DNA from: Vibrio caribbeanicus ATCC BAA-2122
GTDB lineage: Bacteria; Pseudomonadota; Gammaproteobacteria; Enterobacterales; Vibrionaceae
Length of the DNA: 64,000 nt
Direction: 5' to 3'
NCBI RefSeq assembly: GCF_000165125.1
Contig: NZ_AEIU01000003.1
Location: 62,001 to 126,000, forward strand
The stretch's first letter is position 1. The number at the start of each line of letters is the position of its first letter. Position numbers and translations under genes: made by a program. Below are positions 1 to 8,160 of this stretch, piece by piece. Under the pieces are notes generated by a model. That model was not told the origin of the DNA. It saw only the letters and a list, made by a program, of their open reading frames with translations, and made no database searches.

Positions 1-531
1 CGATTTCCAAACCATATCAACGAAGTGACTAGAATCAAACACTAATAGACGCAACGTATCTCTAGTGACTGGCTGCTTTTTAGCTAAAGGTAAACGAAAA
101 CTTAACATCAACTTTGCTTTATCGCGTACCAGTTGTGGCTCTAACGCTGTTTGGTATTTGATCGGCTGATCGCCATCATAAAAGTAAGTAAAATAATGTT
201 CACTCAACATATCTTTCACAATAGAATGGGCAACCTTCCTCAGTGTTTTTGGTTCATTGCCTTCTGATGTATCTTCTCCATCTAACATATAAGCTGAGGT
301 CATAGCGTCAAATGTCCACTCCATCTTTAAGCCACTAATCTTCCCGTCTTGGCCTTCAATCAACGTCTTCATTTCGACCCAAGAATGAGGATGTGCGTGA
401 ATAAATGAGGGAAAGAATAAAATCGCCAGCCAACAGAAAGAAGTGAACCTCTTTTTAGCTTGAGTCTTAGCCGCCCTTAAGCCCAAAACTAGCCCCAAGA
501 TACTCATACAACTTTTTGAAACGTTGCTCAT
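1..531 (-). CDS. DUF1007 family exported protein (3' end outside window)
   Basis: The frame is open to the left edge, so the C-terminus is missing. The chosen ATG (529-531) has GGAGG eight bases upstream; in-frame ATGs at 537 and 507 are alternatives. After a basic stretch there is a hydrophobic signal-like segment (FTSFCWLAILFFPSFIHA) followed by HPHSWVEM, the hallmark N-terminus of DUF1007 proteins. The family is exported and usually neighbours nickel/cobalt-type (NicO/RcnA) permeases, so a metal-related role is inferred; its biochemical function is not established. The start lies 45 bp downstream of the exporter gene, so it is probably the seventh gene of the metallophore operon. Confidence 0.8.
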   Translation of the reverse strand, partial: MSNVSKSCMSILGLVLGLRAAKTQAKKRFTSFCWLAILFFPSFIHAHPHSWVEMKTLIEGQDGKISGLKMEWTFDAMTSAYMLDGEDTSEGNEPKTLRKVAHSIVKDMLSEHYFTYFYDGDQPIKYQTALEPQLVRDKAKLMLSFRLPLAKKQPVTRDTLRLLVFDSSHFVDMVWKS

Positions 532-576
532 TTCCATGTCCTCCGATCATCACACCCAGTTTGTTTTCTATAAGTC

Positions 577-1458
577 TTATCGACTCTGTAATGGTTTTTC
601 TTTCTCGGTTGCTGCTGATTCTTTTGCCGTTTTGTTCCAAGACAAGGCAATACAAGCAGCCACAATTATCAACGCCCCACAGACCGTCATCCACCCGGGA
701 ATTTCTTGCCAAAAAAGGACACCCCATAAAACGTTAAAGACCAGTCCTATATAGCGAGTTCCTGCCACAACCGCGGCATTTTCATGCGTGAATGCCTTGG
801 TTAAGAATATTTGTCCTATGAGGGAAACAACACCTATCGCAATGAGGTAGAACCACGCTATTCCTTGAGGAATAACAAAAGTGTCTTTCATTAAATAACC
901 AGAAACCAGCATCGCCGTCATCAAGAAGTAAAATACGATTTCGTAGGTATGGTGTTTTTTACTGAGGTGACGAATTGTTATAGACGCACCGGCAGCAAAT
1001 AAAGCACTCGCGATACCGACCAGTGCGTAGAAATTAAATGATTGATAATTGAATGGATTGACAACAAGCCCCACTCCGAGCAAAACAAGTGGCAAAAGGA
1101 TCCGCGCTTTTTGGGGTAAACGCTCACCCAAAACAAGGTTGGATAATAAGATAACAAAAAATGGCGAAAGATAGGCAAGAATTGCAGCATCAGCGAGTGG
1201 TATATGAGCGATCGTATAAACAAACGCTAATAAATAAAAGGCACCTAATAGGCCACGTAACACTAATACAGAAATGCCCGATGTCGAGAAAGAAACCTTT
1301 GCATGCTTCATTAAGGCTAAAACCAGCAGTGTACCAATGGCACTGCGAAAAAATACAATTTCAGCACTTGGAATCGTCAAACTCGCTGCTTTAATTAGCG
1401 CATTCATCACACTGAAAACAAATGCGGAGAAAATGGCTAGAGCCACACCTTTATTCAT
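577..1458 (-). CDS. cntI: DMT/EamA-family exporter, CntI-like, of the metallophore operon
   Basis: The 293-residue protein has about ten hydrophobic segments in two EamA halves, starting MNKGVALAIFSAFVFSVMNA, and a basic/acidic cytoplasmic tail. Its start overlaps the end of the opine dehydrogenase gene by 8 bp, implying translational coupling. In Pseudomonas aeruginosa the pseudopaline operon ends with an EamA-type protein, CntI, that exports the finished metallophore; the same position here suggests the same role. The fold is clear from the sequence. The substrate is inferred from context alone, because DMT exporters of amino acids and nucleosides look alike. Confidence 0.82.
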   Translation of the reverse strand: MNKGVALAIFSAFVFSVMNALIKAASLTIPSAEIVFFRSAIGTLLVLALMKHAKVSFSTSGISVLVLRGLLGAFYLLAFVYTIAHIPLADAAILAYLSPFFVILLSNLVLGERLPQKARILLPLVLLGVGLVVNPFNYQSFNFYALVGIASALFAAGASITIRHLSKKHHTYEIVFYFLMTAMLVSGYLMKDTFVIPQGIAWFYLIAIGVVSLIGQIFLTKAFTHENAAVVAGTRYIGLVFNVLWGVLFWQEIPGWMTVCGALIIVAACIALSWNKTAKESAATEKEKPLQSR

Positions 1459-2728
1459 TGGTTACTCCTAGTTTCGGATAAAGCCATTTGAGGCTTTGAG
1501 TGGATTGATTGTGGCTCGACTGGAGAAATCGATTAGGATGTTGCCGATCTGCCAACCAAGATTCGAAAGTATTTAATATTTTTTCAACTGTTGGTAAGTG
1601 GATCTTGTGATATGAAGCAAGAGCGGAAAGCCAATATAGAGCCTGTATATCTTCACTCGGAATTCTAGGCCAGTCGCCTTTGTCTAAGTCACCTTTAATA
1701 AACGGTACCGCTGAAAAATCAAAATATCGCCCTTGAAGATCAGGGCTAGAAAAAGGATCAATCAAAATAGCACTGTAGCGTACATAAAGCCTGTATTCTT
1801 GCTCGATTTTTGAGCACTCACAGAAACTATCAATCTGTTCACGTGAAAGGCTTTCTTGGCGGACTGGGTAGTTATCATCATTTAGAAATTTCAATAAGTT
1901 AAAAGCCTCTCCCTCAAACTCATTGATTAGTAGAGAAATATCGCGCCACAATGAGACTAGTGTCTCAATTGATGCTGGCGTTATTGGCCCCTCAGGAAAA
2001 AGTTTATACATAAACTTTTTTTCCCCATCATCACCAAAAATATGATTTAAGCTAAAAGGTTGAATAAAAAATGCGGAGTGCACATACAGAGTAATATTGC
2101 GCCCTTCGACGCTAAAGCCGTTATCCAAAGCTAAAATCTCGACACCACACTTATTTAATGCCAACTTAAACAGTGAGAGGAAACCATTTTCGTGCTTACT
2201 GACGTATGTGTATATTTTCTTTTTAACTGCTTTTGTAACAACACTTAAGCTCTCTCTACCCTGACAAAATTTGGTCGCGGCATAGTAGTTGGAAAAAACA
2301 ACAATATTTGGAGTCAGTCCTTGCTGCACAAAAAAACCTTTTGCGATACAGTGCCCACCAAACCAAGACGACAGCAACACGACTTCCCTTGCTCCGGCAA
2401 TTGTTTGCTCCGGCAGCGCTTGTAGAACGGTTACGAGAGCACACGCTGGGGTAGCAAAAATAAGAGTTTCCCATTTCCCCTCTATCTGATTAATGTCATC
2501 AAAAACTCTATCAAATGAAAAGCACGATTCTAATTCTGTTAAACTCGGTTTTGCTACTTGAACATTGACTGTTTCCCCGTTGAGCAATCTATCTTTTCTC
2601 GCTTGCCAATGTACTGACCTTCGAGAAACGAGCCCCAAACAGGAACAATGCTCTCTCAGTATTGCAGCGGTCTGAAAAGCCGCAGGACCAGCACCGACAA
2701 TCAAGACATGACCTAACTTATTTTCCAC
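1451..2728 (-). CDS. cntM: Opine dehydrogenase of staphylopine/pseudopaline type (CntM-like)
   Basis: The 425-residue protein begins at a GTG (2726-2728) with GGGGAGAA upstream, one base after the preceding stop. An N-terminal Rossmann motif (VLIVGAGPAA, residues 8-17) binds NAD(P)H. Segments characteristic of CntM proteins follow: LYVHSAFF, MYKLFPEGPIT, DDNYPVRQESL, YVRYSAILIDPFS and YFDFSAVPF. The enzyme should reductively condense the aminobutyrate-histidine intermediate made by the neighbouring synthase with a 2-oxo acid. By alignment from memory, residue A151 (in SNYYAATK) falls where S. aureus CntM has Asp150 and P. aeruginosa has Ala, the residue reported to choose pyruvate versus 2-oxoglutarate; Ala predicts 2-oxoglutarate. 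Family assignment is strong; the product is inferred. Confidence 0.93.
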   Translation of the reverse strand: MENKLGHVLIVGAGPAAFQTAAILREHCSCLGLVSRRSVHWQARKDRLLNGETVNVQVAKPSLTELESCFSFDRVFDDINQIEGKWETLIFATPACALVTVLQALPEQTIAGAREVVLLSSWFGGHCIAKGFFVQQGLTPNIVVFSNYYAATKFCQGRESLSVVTKAVKKKIYTYVSKHENGFLSLFKLALNKCGVEILALDNGFSVEGRNITLYVHSAFFIQPFSLNHIFGDDGEKKFMYKLFPEGPITPASIETLVSLWRDISLLINEFEGEAFNLLKFLNDDNYPVRQESLSREQIDSFCECSKIEQEYRLYVRYSAILIDPFSSPDLQGRYFDFSAVPFIKGDLDKGDWPRIPSEDIQALYWLSALASYHKIHLPTVEKILNTFESWLADRQHPNRFLQSSHNQSTQSLKWLYPKLGVTNE

Positions 2729-2729
2729 G

Positions 2730-3515
2730 CTAAATTCTCCCCATTACCACGGTATCGTATACTGCGGCTGCGTTGCTGACATGGTGACTATCCCATCCTT
2801 CCATCAATGTGGGATTAAATGGATAGTTAAAGGCAGACTTGAGACCATTACCAAATCGAACTAACACTCGGTGAGAGGGAGTCAATAGAGGTTTTAATTG
2901 ATGCAGTACCTCCCACTTGTGTTCGACTAGAGAGGCAACAACAACATGGGTTGGTTTAAAGTCATTGAATTCTGTTACCAAATCTCGACAACCAAAAGTC
3001 GTCATTAAAGAGGTGCTATCTAGTCGATTAGCCATGGTGACTGCTTGTTCATCAATATCAATACCATGCACCGCAGCACCAGTAAGCTGAGCAATGGTAA
3101 AGGCAGAAAGAGGGTAAGATCCTGACCCAATAAACAACACCCTCGAGCTGGGCATCACACCTGCATGATCAAGTTCAACGTAAACATTGTTTGAAAGCTG
3201 ACTTAAATATTCGCTGACATTTAATGCATGAGACTGGGCACATTCGGACTGATGTTTCTCTAGTAAGCACAGAGCTTTGATGGCAGTTTCTCGCAATCTT
3301 TTTAATTGTCTATCATGTTCTGGGTTGTGCCCAAGTTGATCACTTAAGTTCTGAGCTGATTCATCTAAGATCCAAGCACATAGCTCGTCGAGCTTGTCTT
3401 GAAGTAATGTAAAGCAATCACAACTTTCCGCACTATATTGTATTAATGTTTCTATTTGAGATTCAAAAGTCGAAATAGCCACTAATAATTCATAATGGCA
3501 ATACTTCATCGTCAT
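2730..3515 (-). CDS. cntL: Nicotianamine synthase-like aminobutyryltransferase (CntL-like)
   Basis: The start is placed at the ATG at 3513-3515 (MTMKYCHYEL), which has AAGGAG five bases upstream and leaves 25 bp after the ATPase stop; a longer reading to 3593 would overlap that gene. The 261-residue protein has a helical N-terminus and then a SAM-binding fold with VLFIGSGSYPLS (residues 127-138), matching the FIGSGPLPLS signature of nicotianamine synthases, followed by HGIDID and VLVRFGNGLKSAF. CntL enzymes transfer one aminobutyrate group from SAM to histidine. No histidine racemase (CntK) is in the visible operon, so L-histidine is the likelier acceptor, as for pseudopaline. The next gene (opine dehydrogenase) starts one base after this stop. 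Confidence 0.92.
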   Translation of the reverse strand: MTMKYCHYELLVAISTFESQIETLIQYSAESCDCFTLLQDKLDELCAWILDESAQNLSDQLGHNPEHDRQLKRLRETAIKALCLLEKHQSECAQSHALNVSEYLSQLSNNVYVELDHAGVMPSSRVLFIGSGSYPLSAFTIAQLTGAAVHGIDIDEQAVTMANRLDSTSLMTTFGCRDLVTEFNDFKPTHVVVASLVEHKWEVLHQLKPLLTPSHRVLVRFGNGLKSAFNYPFNPTLMEGWDSHHVSNAAAVYDTVVMGRI

Positions 3516-3540
3516 GGTCTCTCCTTGTTTCTCATTCACG

Positions 3541-4296
3541 CTATAAACGTACGGGCGTAATATATCTATGCCCTTTACTACAGATACCGACATCTACTTC
3601 TACTTGGTAGATTCGACTAAGAAGCTCTTCATTCAATACCTTATCGGGGACTCCCTCACCCTGTATTTGACCATGGTCGAGTAATAAAAGGTGGTCACAA
3701 TAACGTGCTGCCATAGATAGGTCGTGTAATACTGAGATGGTGATACATTGATGTCTTTTTGTATAATCTCTCGCCAATTCAAGAACTTGAACCTGATGCT
3801 TAAGGTCAAGCGCACTAGTAGGCTCATCTAGCAACAATACTGAGGGTCTTCCAACCAATGCTTGAGCTAAAGAAACAAGCTGTTGTTGTCCACCACTCAA
3901 ATCTGAGAACCTCTGGTTTGCCAAATGAATTAAATTCAATTCTTGGAGCACTGCTTCAGCTTTCGCTTCTTGCTCGGAGGAAATTTTCCAGTTCAGCTCA
4001 TGTACCAAACCCAGTAGCACCACCTCAATGACGGTGAGGTAGCTCGACGTTTTATTTAGCTGGCATAGGTAGGAATAGGCAGAGCGGGAAAGTGTTTTCC
4101 CATTCATATCAAACGCCCCCATCGTCCCGGAATAAGCAATTAGGCCCATGATAGATTTAAGTAAGGTTGTTTTACCCGCACCATTTGGGCCAAGTATTGC
4201 AGTAAACTCCCCCGCTTTAAATGTGCAATTTATCGGTTTGATAATAGATTTATTACAGATATCTACGGCGACGTCGCATATGGTGAGATGACTCAT
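3541..4296 (-). CDS. ABC transporter ATPase, FecE/BtuD type, metallophore uptake
   Basis: The start ATG (4294-4296) overlaps the permease stop as ATGA and is preceded by AGGTGG. The 251-residue protein carries Walker A (GPNGAGKTT, about residues 34-42), a Q-loop (CQLNK), the signature LSGGQQQ, Walker B (VLLLDEPTSALD) and the switch His (LHDLS). It is the cytoplasmic motor of an iron-siderophore/B12-type importer with the two genes before it. Its position immediately ahead of the synthase and dehydrogenase genes argues that it drives re-uptake of the opine metallophore. This differs from the dipeptide-type importer (CntABCDF) that serves staphylopine in S. aureus. Confidence 0.9.
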   Translation of the reverse strand: MSHLTICDVAVDICNKSIIKPINCTFKAGEFTAILGPNGAGKTTLLKSIMGLIAYSGTMGAFDMNGKTLSRSAYSYLCQLNKTSSYLTVIEVVLLGLVHELNWKISSEQEAKAEAVLQELNLIHLANQRFSDLSGGQQQLVSLAQALVGRPSVLLLDEPTSALDLKHQVQVLELARDYTKRHQCITISVLHDLSMAARYCDHLLLLDHGQIQGEGVPDKVLNEELLSRIYQVEVDVGICSKGHRYITPVRL

Positions 4297-5369
4297 ACTC
4301 CACCTCGCCTTTTGAGTAAAAGATAAAGTAAAAAGGGAACACCAACTAAAGAAGTAATAATACCAATTGGAATAATGGTGCCAGGTATAATCAATTTGCC
4401 GACTAAAGATGAGACACAAAGTAAGGCTGCTCCCATCAAAGCAGAGAGAGGAAGGTAAAAGCGTTGATCCTCTCCAACCAGCAAACGGGAGAAATGAGGG
4501 GCAACTAGACCAACAAAGCCTATGGTTCCAACAAACGAAACCGCACCAGCCGTAAGCAGTGAGCAAAGTAAAAACATCTCTAAGCGTAATTTTTGTGTGT
4601 TTATGCCGAGTGATTGTGCTCTTTCTTCACCCATTGATAATGCAGTCAGGGACCAAACCTTGGGGAGGGTATAGCTAAGCCCGATAAGTAAAATACTTCC
4701 TGAGACTACAAAGGACAACCAAGAGGCCTTCAACAAACTACCGAATAGCCAAAACACAATTTGTTGCAAAACCTCTGGTGAAGCTAAGTACTGCACTAAA
4801 GATTGTAATGCTTGGAAGAAAAACAAAACTACAATGCCTGCCAGAATCAATACCTTAGCATCCATATCTTTTGAGCGACCAATAAAGTAGATAGCCATAC
4901 TTGCAAGAGCAGATGCGATGAATGCGGCAATGGGAACTCCAAGCCAAGCAAATCCAAGTACAGAGAAACCAGTAATCAATGCAATTGCGGCCCCAAAACC
5001 AGCAGCAGCAGAGATTCCAAGTGTGTATGGACTAGCCAGTGGATTAGCAAGCAAGGTTTGCATCAAACCACCCGCCAACCCCAGAGATGCCCCTACCACC
5101 AGACACGTTAACGTTACTGGCAAACGCAGATGCCAAACAATCGTCGTTGAGAGCGTATCGCCATTAGGGCCACCAAACAACGCCTCTAACACATCACCAA
5201 GACCAATCCATGAAGCACCCGTGCTGATATCAAGCAACATCGCGGCGACTAAAACTGCGAAAGATAAGATTAATGACTTATACCTTTTCTTTTGCAATTT
5301 GTAATAAATGCCACCTCTCTTTTGAGAAGTAATATCGGAAGAAGGTAACACCTCATGGCGATTCAACAT
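4293..5369 (-). CDS. ABC transporter permease, FecCD/BtuC family, metallophore uptake
   Basis: The ATG (5367-5369) lies one base after the binding-protein stop. The 358-residue protein has a basic cytoplasmic N-terminus (about 30 residues, KLQKKRYKS) and then about ten membrane segments. It contains typical FecCD stretches: LRLPVTLTCLVVGASLGLAG (coupling to the binding protein), GISAAAGFGAA, and VGFVGLVAPHFSRLLVG near the C-terminus. As a homodimer it would form the inner-membrane channel for a metal-chelate complex. It is translationally linked to the ATPase gene by an ATGA overlap. Confidence 0.92.
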   Translation of the reverse strand: MLNRHEVLPSSDITSQKRGGIYYKLQKKRYKSLILSFAVLVAAMLLDISTGASWIGLGDVLEALFGGPNGDTLSTTIVWHLRLPVTLTCLVVGASLGLAGGLMQTLLANPLASPYTLGISAAAGFGAAIALITGFSVLGFAWLGVPIAAFIASALASMAIYFIGRSKDMDAKVLILAGIVVLFFFQALQSLVQYLASPEVLQQIVFWLFGSLLKASWLSFVVSGSILLIGLSYTLPKVWSLTALSMGEERAQSLGINTQKLRLEMFLLCSLLTAGAVSFVGTIGFVGLVAPHFSRLLVGEDQRFYLPLSALMGAALLCVSSLVGKLIIPGTIIPIGIITSLVGVPFLLYLLLKRRGGV

Positions 5370-5370
5370 G

Positions 5371-6480
5371 TTACTTTTCCACCCGAATCATAAAAGTGCC
5401 CGCTAGCTTTTGCGGCATGTATTGTTCAAAAAACAACTTATGATGTTCCTGTGGATCAATATCTTGAAATACCTCAGGATAAATAGACTTGGCTAGAAAC
5501 TCTAAAAAGACATGATCGTAGATGGTGCGTGTTCCAGAATGATACATGCCAAACACATTCTGATCTTTTACTGCAGAAATATGATGCCACCCTGAACGCT
5601 TTAAGTAAGGCTGATAACTCGCTTGAGCTTCTCCGATTGAAGTGCCAAAGCCTAGTAGTGCACTACCATCATGTTTAGCCCAATGCGCCCCTGAAATAAA
5701 GATAACCTGAGGATCCTGGCTAATCACAAATTCAGGAGTTAAGTGTGCTGAACCTTCAATTTTGCCATTGGCAATATTATTAGCCCCAGCAAGGTTAAGT
5801 AAATTCCCCCACATTGCGTTAGCGTAAGACTTGCCATACTCCTGTGCCCCACCCGTTCCTATTTCTACATAAACACGCCTCGCTTTATGCTTAGCTAAAT
5901 AATTAGCAACCCGAGTTTGGACACGTTTGACCGTCTGTTCATAGTCTTTTGCGATGGCTTCTGCACGCTCTTCAGTTCCCATCACTTGGCCAATGATTCG
6001 AGCACTTTGAATATGTTTATCAAGAGTTTGTGCATTAAAATCGACAACTACAACCTTAATACCATTCTTTTCAAGCAACAACACCTTATCGCCAAGTGCT
6101 TTGTACTGCCATGCGGCAATCAGTGCGACATCGGGTTTTGTCGTTAAGAGTTTCTCAAAATCAAATGTTCCTGTGTAAATCGAACCAGAATCAGTAATTG
6201 TTTCTAACTCCGGAATAATTTTGCTGTAGGTTTGCCATTGTGATTGACGATAATCTTTCCATGAATGTCTGGGAAAGATAGCCACTTTTTGATAGCTATC
6301 AGGGCCCGCTATCGCCAAGTAGTCCTCGAAATAAAAACCAAGAAATAAGCGCTCTGCAGGCTTATCAAGAACCACTTTTCTTCCAATAACGTCCTGAATA
6401 TGAATAGTTGCCCATGTGGGGAACACGACTCCCATCAAAAGACTTAAAAATACTAGCCACTGTTTCATTGTGTACTTCAT
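5371..6480 (-). CDS. Periplasmic metal-chelate binding protein (FecB/BtuF type)
   Basis: The 369-residue protein is the first gene of the operon. It has a signal peptide (hydrophobic core WLVFLSLLMGVVFPTWA) and a class III periplasmic-binding fold, seen in IHIQDVIGRKVVLDKPAERL, then KPDVALIAAWQY and DPQVIFISGAHWAKHDGSA. No lipobox Cys is present, so it should be soluble. An alternative start is the ATG at 6468 (MKQWLVF). The family delivers ferric siderophores, haem or cobalamin to FecCD permeases; here the linked synthase genes make a metal-opine complex the likely cargo. No TonB-dependent outer-membrane receptor is encoded in the visible part of the locus; it may lie beyond the left edge or elsewhere. 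Confidence 0.88.
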   Translation of the reverse strand: MKYTMKQWLVFLSLLMGVVFPTWATIHIQDVIGRKVVLDKPAERLFLGFYFEDYLAIAGPDSYQKVAIFPRHSWKDYRQSQWQTYSKIIPELETITDSGSIYTGTFDFEKLLTTKPDVALIAAWQYKALGDKVLLLEKNGIKVVVVDFNAQTLDKHIQSARIIGQVMGTEERAEAIAKDYEQTVKRVQTRVANYLAKHKARRVYVEIGTGGAQEYGKSYANAMWGNLLNLAGANNIANGKIEGSAHLTPEFVISQDPQVIFISGAHWAKHDGSALLGFGTSIGEAQASYQPYLKRSGWHHISAVKDQNVFGMYHSGTRTIYDHVFLEFLAKSIYPEVFQDIDPQEHHKLFFEQYMPQKLAGTFMIRVEK

Positions 6481-6515
6481 CTTGTTTACAATCAGTTAGA
6501 TACAAATAATTGTTA

Positions 6516-6530
6516 CGTTATATCATAACA
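6516..6530. promoter_or_regulatory. Candidate Zur operator of the metallophore operon
   Basis: The sequence CGTTATATCATAACA is a near-perfect inverted repeat that differs at two positions from the core gamma-proteobacterial Zur box (TGTTATA-n-TATAACA, recalled from E. coli). It lies 36-50 bp upstream of the first ATG of the operon, where a repressor would block RNA polymerase. A zinc-responsive control fits the encoded opine metallophore pathway. A Fur box is not evident here. Confidence 0.6.
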
Positions 6531-6593
6531 ACCAAAAATGAAACAAGTTTTATAAATTGACGAAGGTAACGTTTTTAAAATAGGGTGTATAAA

Positions 6594-6710
6594 ATGCTAG
6601 GTTTGATGAGAATGACTTATTTTGCAGACAATGTAATGATCTGAAAGTTTTGTCATCTAAATTGATAATCGGCAACAAGGTCAGCGAGACAACTAGCCCC
6701 CTGGGAACGC
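6594..6710 (+). repeat. Degenerate copy of the MITE-like repeat
   Basis: The stretch from TGCTAGGTTTGATGAGAATG to the CCCCTGGGAACG block aligns with the first half of the full copies at 53998 and 59117. Shared blocks include GTCATCTAAATTGA-AATCGG and GAGACAACT. Numerous substitutions and loss of both termini indicate an old, inactive insertion. It fills most of the gap upstream of the metallophore operon promoter. Confidence 0.7.
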
Positions 6711-6746
6711 TTCTTGAAATCAACCGGGCATAAATACCCCAATAAC

Positions 6747-6771
6747 AAAAAATGCTGCGTCAAGCGCAGCA
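6747..6771 (-). terminator. Rho-independent terminator of the small secreted-protein gene
   Basis: TGCTGCG and CGCAGCA form a perfect 7-bp stem with a 5-base loop. On the minus strand it is followed by six T residues, 31 bp after the stop of the gene at 6802-7041. The opposite strand has only a short T-poor flank, so it mainly serves the minus strand. Confidence 0.85.
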
Positions 6772-6801
6772 TAAAAACGGCAGTGTTTTTTATTTATGAG
6801 G

Positions 6802-7041
6802 TTAATCCCCGCGGCGTCCCGGTAAGATTATTTTTGGCGCTTGTTTCTCACCCGAAACCATAATGCCACCATTATTTGCTTTACTACGGCCTGTTAGCTT
6901 GTGTTGTTCGTTAACGCGCTGAACACTTACTTGATTTGCTTTATTTGTTCCCATATCCACTGTTCCAGTGAAGGAACCATCTTCAGCAAACGCAACATTT
7001 GCAAAACCTGCTATTAAGCCTAGTACTATTAGTTTTTTCAT
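6802..7041 (-). CDS. Small exported protein of unknown function
   Basis: The start is placed at the ATG at 7039-7041, preceded by GAGGTAAAG; longer readings add an N-terminus without signal character. The 79-residue product begins with a textbook signal peptide (MKKLIVLGLIAGFANVAFA) and leaves a mature peptide of about 60 residues, polar and basic, ending PGRRGD, with no cysteine. No family was recognised. It is monocistronic, with its own terminator downstream and a divergent LysR-type gene upstream, whose product could regulate it. Confidence 0.7.
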   Translation of the reverse strand: MKKLIVLGLIAGFANVAFAEDGSFTGTVDMGTNKANQVSVQRVNEQHKLTGRSKANNGGIMVSGEKQAPKIILPGRRGD

Positions 7042-7218
7042 AACTTTACCTCTTATTATCAGTACATCGCTTCGATATTGAAACTTTAACAAGCCTCAAC
7101 ATATGGGACGAGGAAAACTCGAATTTACTAAATGGAAATCGCAGCAACCAGAAGTCTTAAAGTAGATATAGCTAAAATTGACGTTGTCTTGTCTATTCTC
7201 AGCTCGATTCAAGGTATT

Positions 7219-8139
7219 ATGAACAAAAAGCTGGAAAAGCCGATGGTTCTTAATCTTGATATTCACAACATAATCGTATTAAAAAGAATGTACGAGCTAC
7301 GAAATGTTCGTTTGGTAGCAGAAGCTCTAGGGAAGACCTCTGGAGCCATTAGTAAAAACTTGAGCAAAATTAGGTCGCAATTGAACGACCCATTGTTTGT
7401 ACAAACCAAAAATGGCTTTGAGCCAACCTCTTTCCTTGAAGCTAATTTAAGCCATTTTGAACAAATTCTTTCCAGCGCTGAGTCAATAAAATCACAAGAT
7501 TTTTCTCCCGAAACGCTTACAGATAAAATCATTATCTACGCACATACGCTATTCTGGGACCGCTTTGGTTCAATGCTCTACTTTCGTTTAAAGCAGCAAG
7601 CACCAAAAGCTAAATTTACTTTCCTTAGATGGGGAAATAATCCAAGAGAGCGCATGATAAATGGTGAAAATGCTGTTGCAATCCATTACTTTGATGAACA
7701 CCTACCTTCATCTATCGTGCAAAAAAAACTTGGTGTGGGAAAAGCCTCTTTCGTCGTCAGAAAAGGTCACCCTGCACGAGACTTTGAGAGTTTAGTGCAC
7801 TACCCAAATATTCTTTTTAAAACAGAAGGCTGGAACGACAATACTTACCCACTATTAAATCGCCTAAAAAATATTGGTATCAATATAGAGCCTATCGTTG
7901 AAATCGATCACCCCTCTAGTTTAAACAGTATATTGGTAGACTCAGACCTATTCAGTATCACCTTGTGCGGGGTTATCTCAGATGAACTTCGCACGATAGA
8001 TTTTCCCAAAGACCTTAAGTTAGAGGTCAACCATATGATGAGCTTTCGCCGATCTCAGCAAAATGACCCTTTGAATCTATGGCTGTTTGAGGAAGTCCAG
8101 AGAATGTTGGCCGAACTGATAGAAATACAGACAAGGTGA
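7219..8139 (+). CDS. LysR-family transcriptional regulator
   Basis: An N-terminal winged helix-turn-helix (LDIHNIIVLKRMYELRNVRL, then AEALGKTSGAISKNLSKIR) is followed by a LysR-type effector domain of about 200 residues. The start chosen is the ATG at 7219, which has AAGG in front and leaves a normal LysR N-terminus (306 residues). ATGs at 7132 (no ribosome site) and 7243 are possible. It is divergent from the small exported-protein gene. The effector and targets cannot be told from the sequence. Confidence 0.85.
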   Translation: MNKKLEKPMVLNLDIHNIIVLKRMYELRNVRLVAEALGKTSGAISKNLSKIRSQLNDPLFVQTKNGFEPTSFLEANLSHFEQILSSAESIKSQDFSPETLTDKIIIYAHTLFWDRFGSMLYFRLKQQAPKAKFTFLRWGNNPRERMINGENAVAIHYFDEHLPSSIVQKKLGVGKASFVVRKGHPARDFESLVHYPNILFKTEGWNDNTYPLLNRLKNIGINIEPIVEIDHPSSLNSILVDSDLFSITLCGVISDELRTIDFPKDLKLEVNHMMSFRRSQQNDPLNLWLFEEVQRMLAELIEIQTR

Positions 8140-8160
8140 CTCGACTGATGGAAGAACCAC

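Noticed and set aside
467-727. 86-residue minus-strand frame over the exporter end
   Set aside because: It is out of frame with two well-supported genes (the exporter and the DUF1007 gene) and overlaps both.
3516-3593. Longer start for the nicotianamine synthase-like gene
   Set aside because: It would run into the ATPase gene and lacks a ribosome site; the ATG at 3515 has AAGGAG at ideal spacing.
4297-4566. N-terminal extension of the ATPase
   Set aside because: The extension lies wholly inside the permease gene; the ATGA overlap marks the true start, and ABC ATPases of this type begin just before the Walker A strand.
3541-6480. Naming the importer as ferric-citrate FecBCDE
   Set aside because: The family resemblance is general to siderophore/B12 importers; the linked cntL/cntM genes and the Zur-like site point to a metal-opine complex instead.
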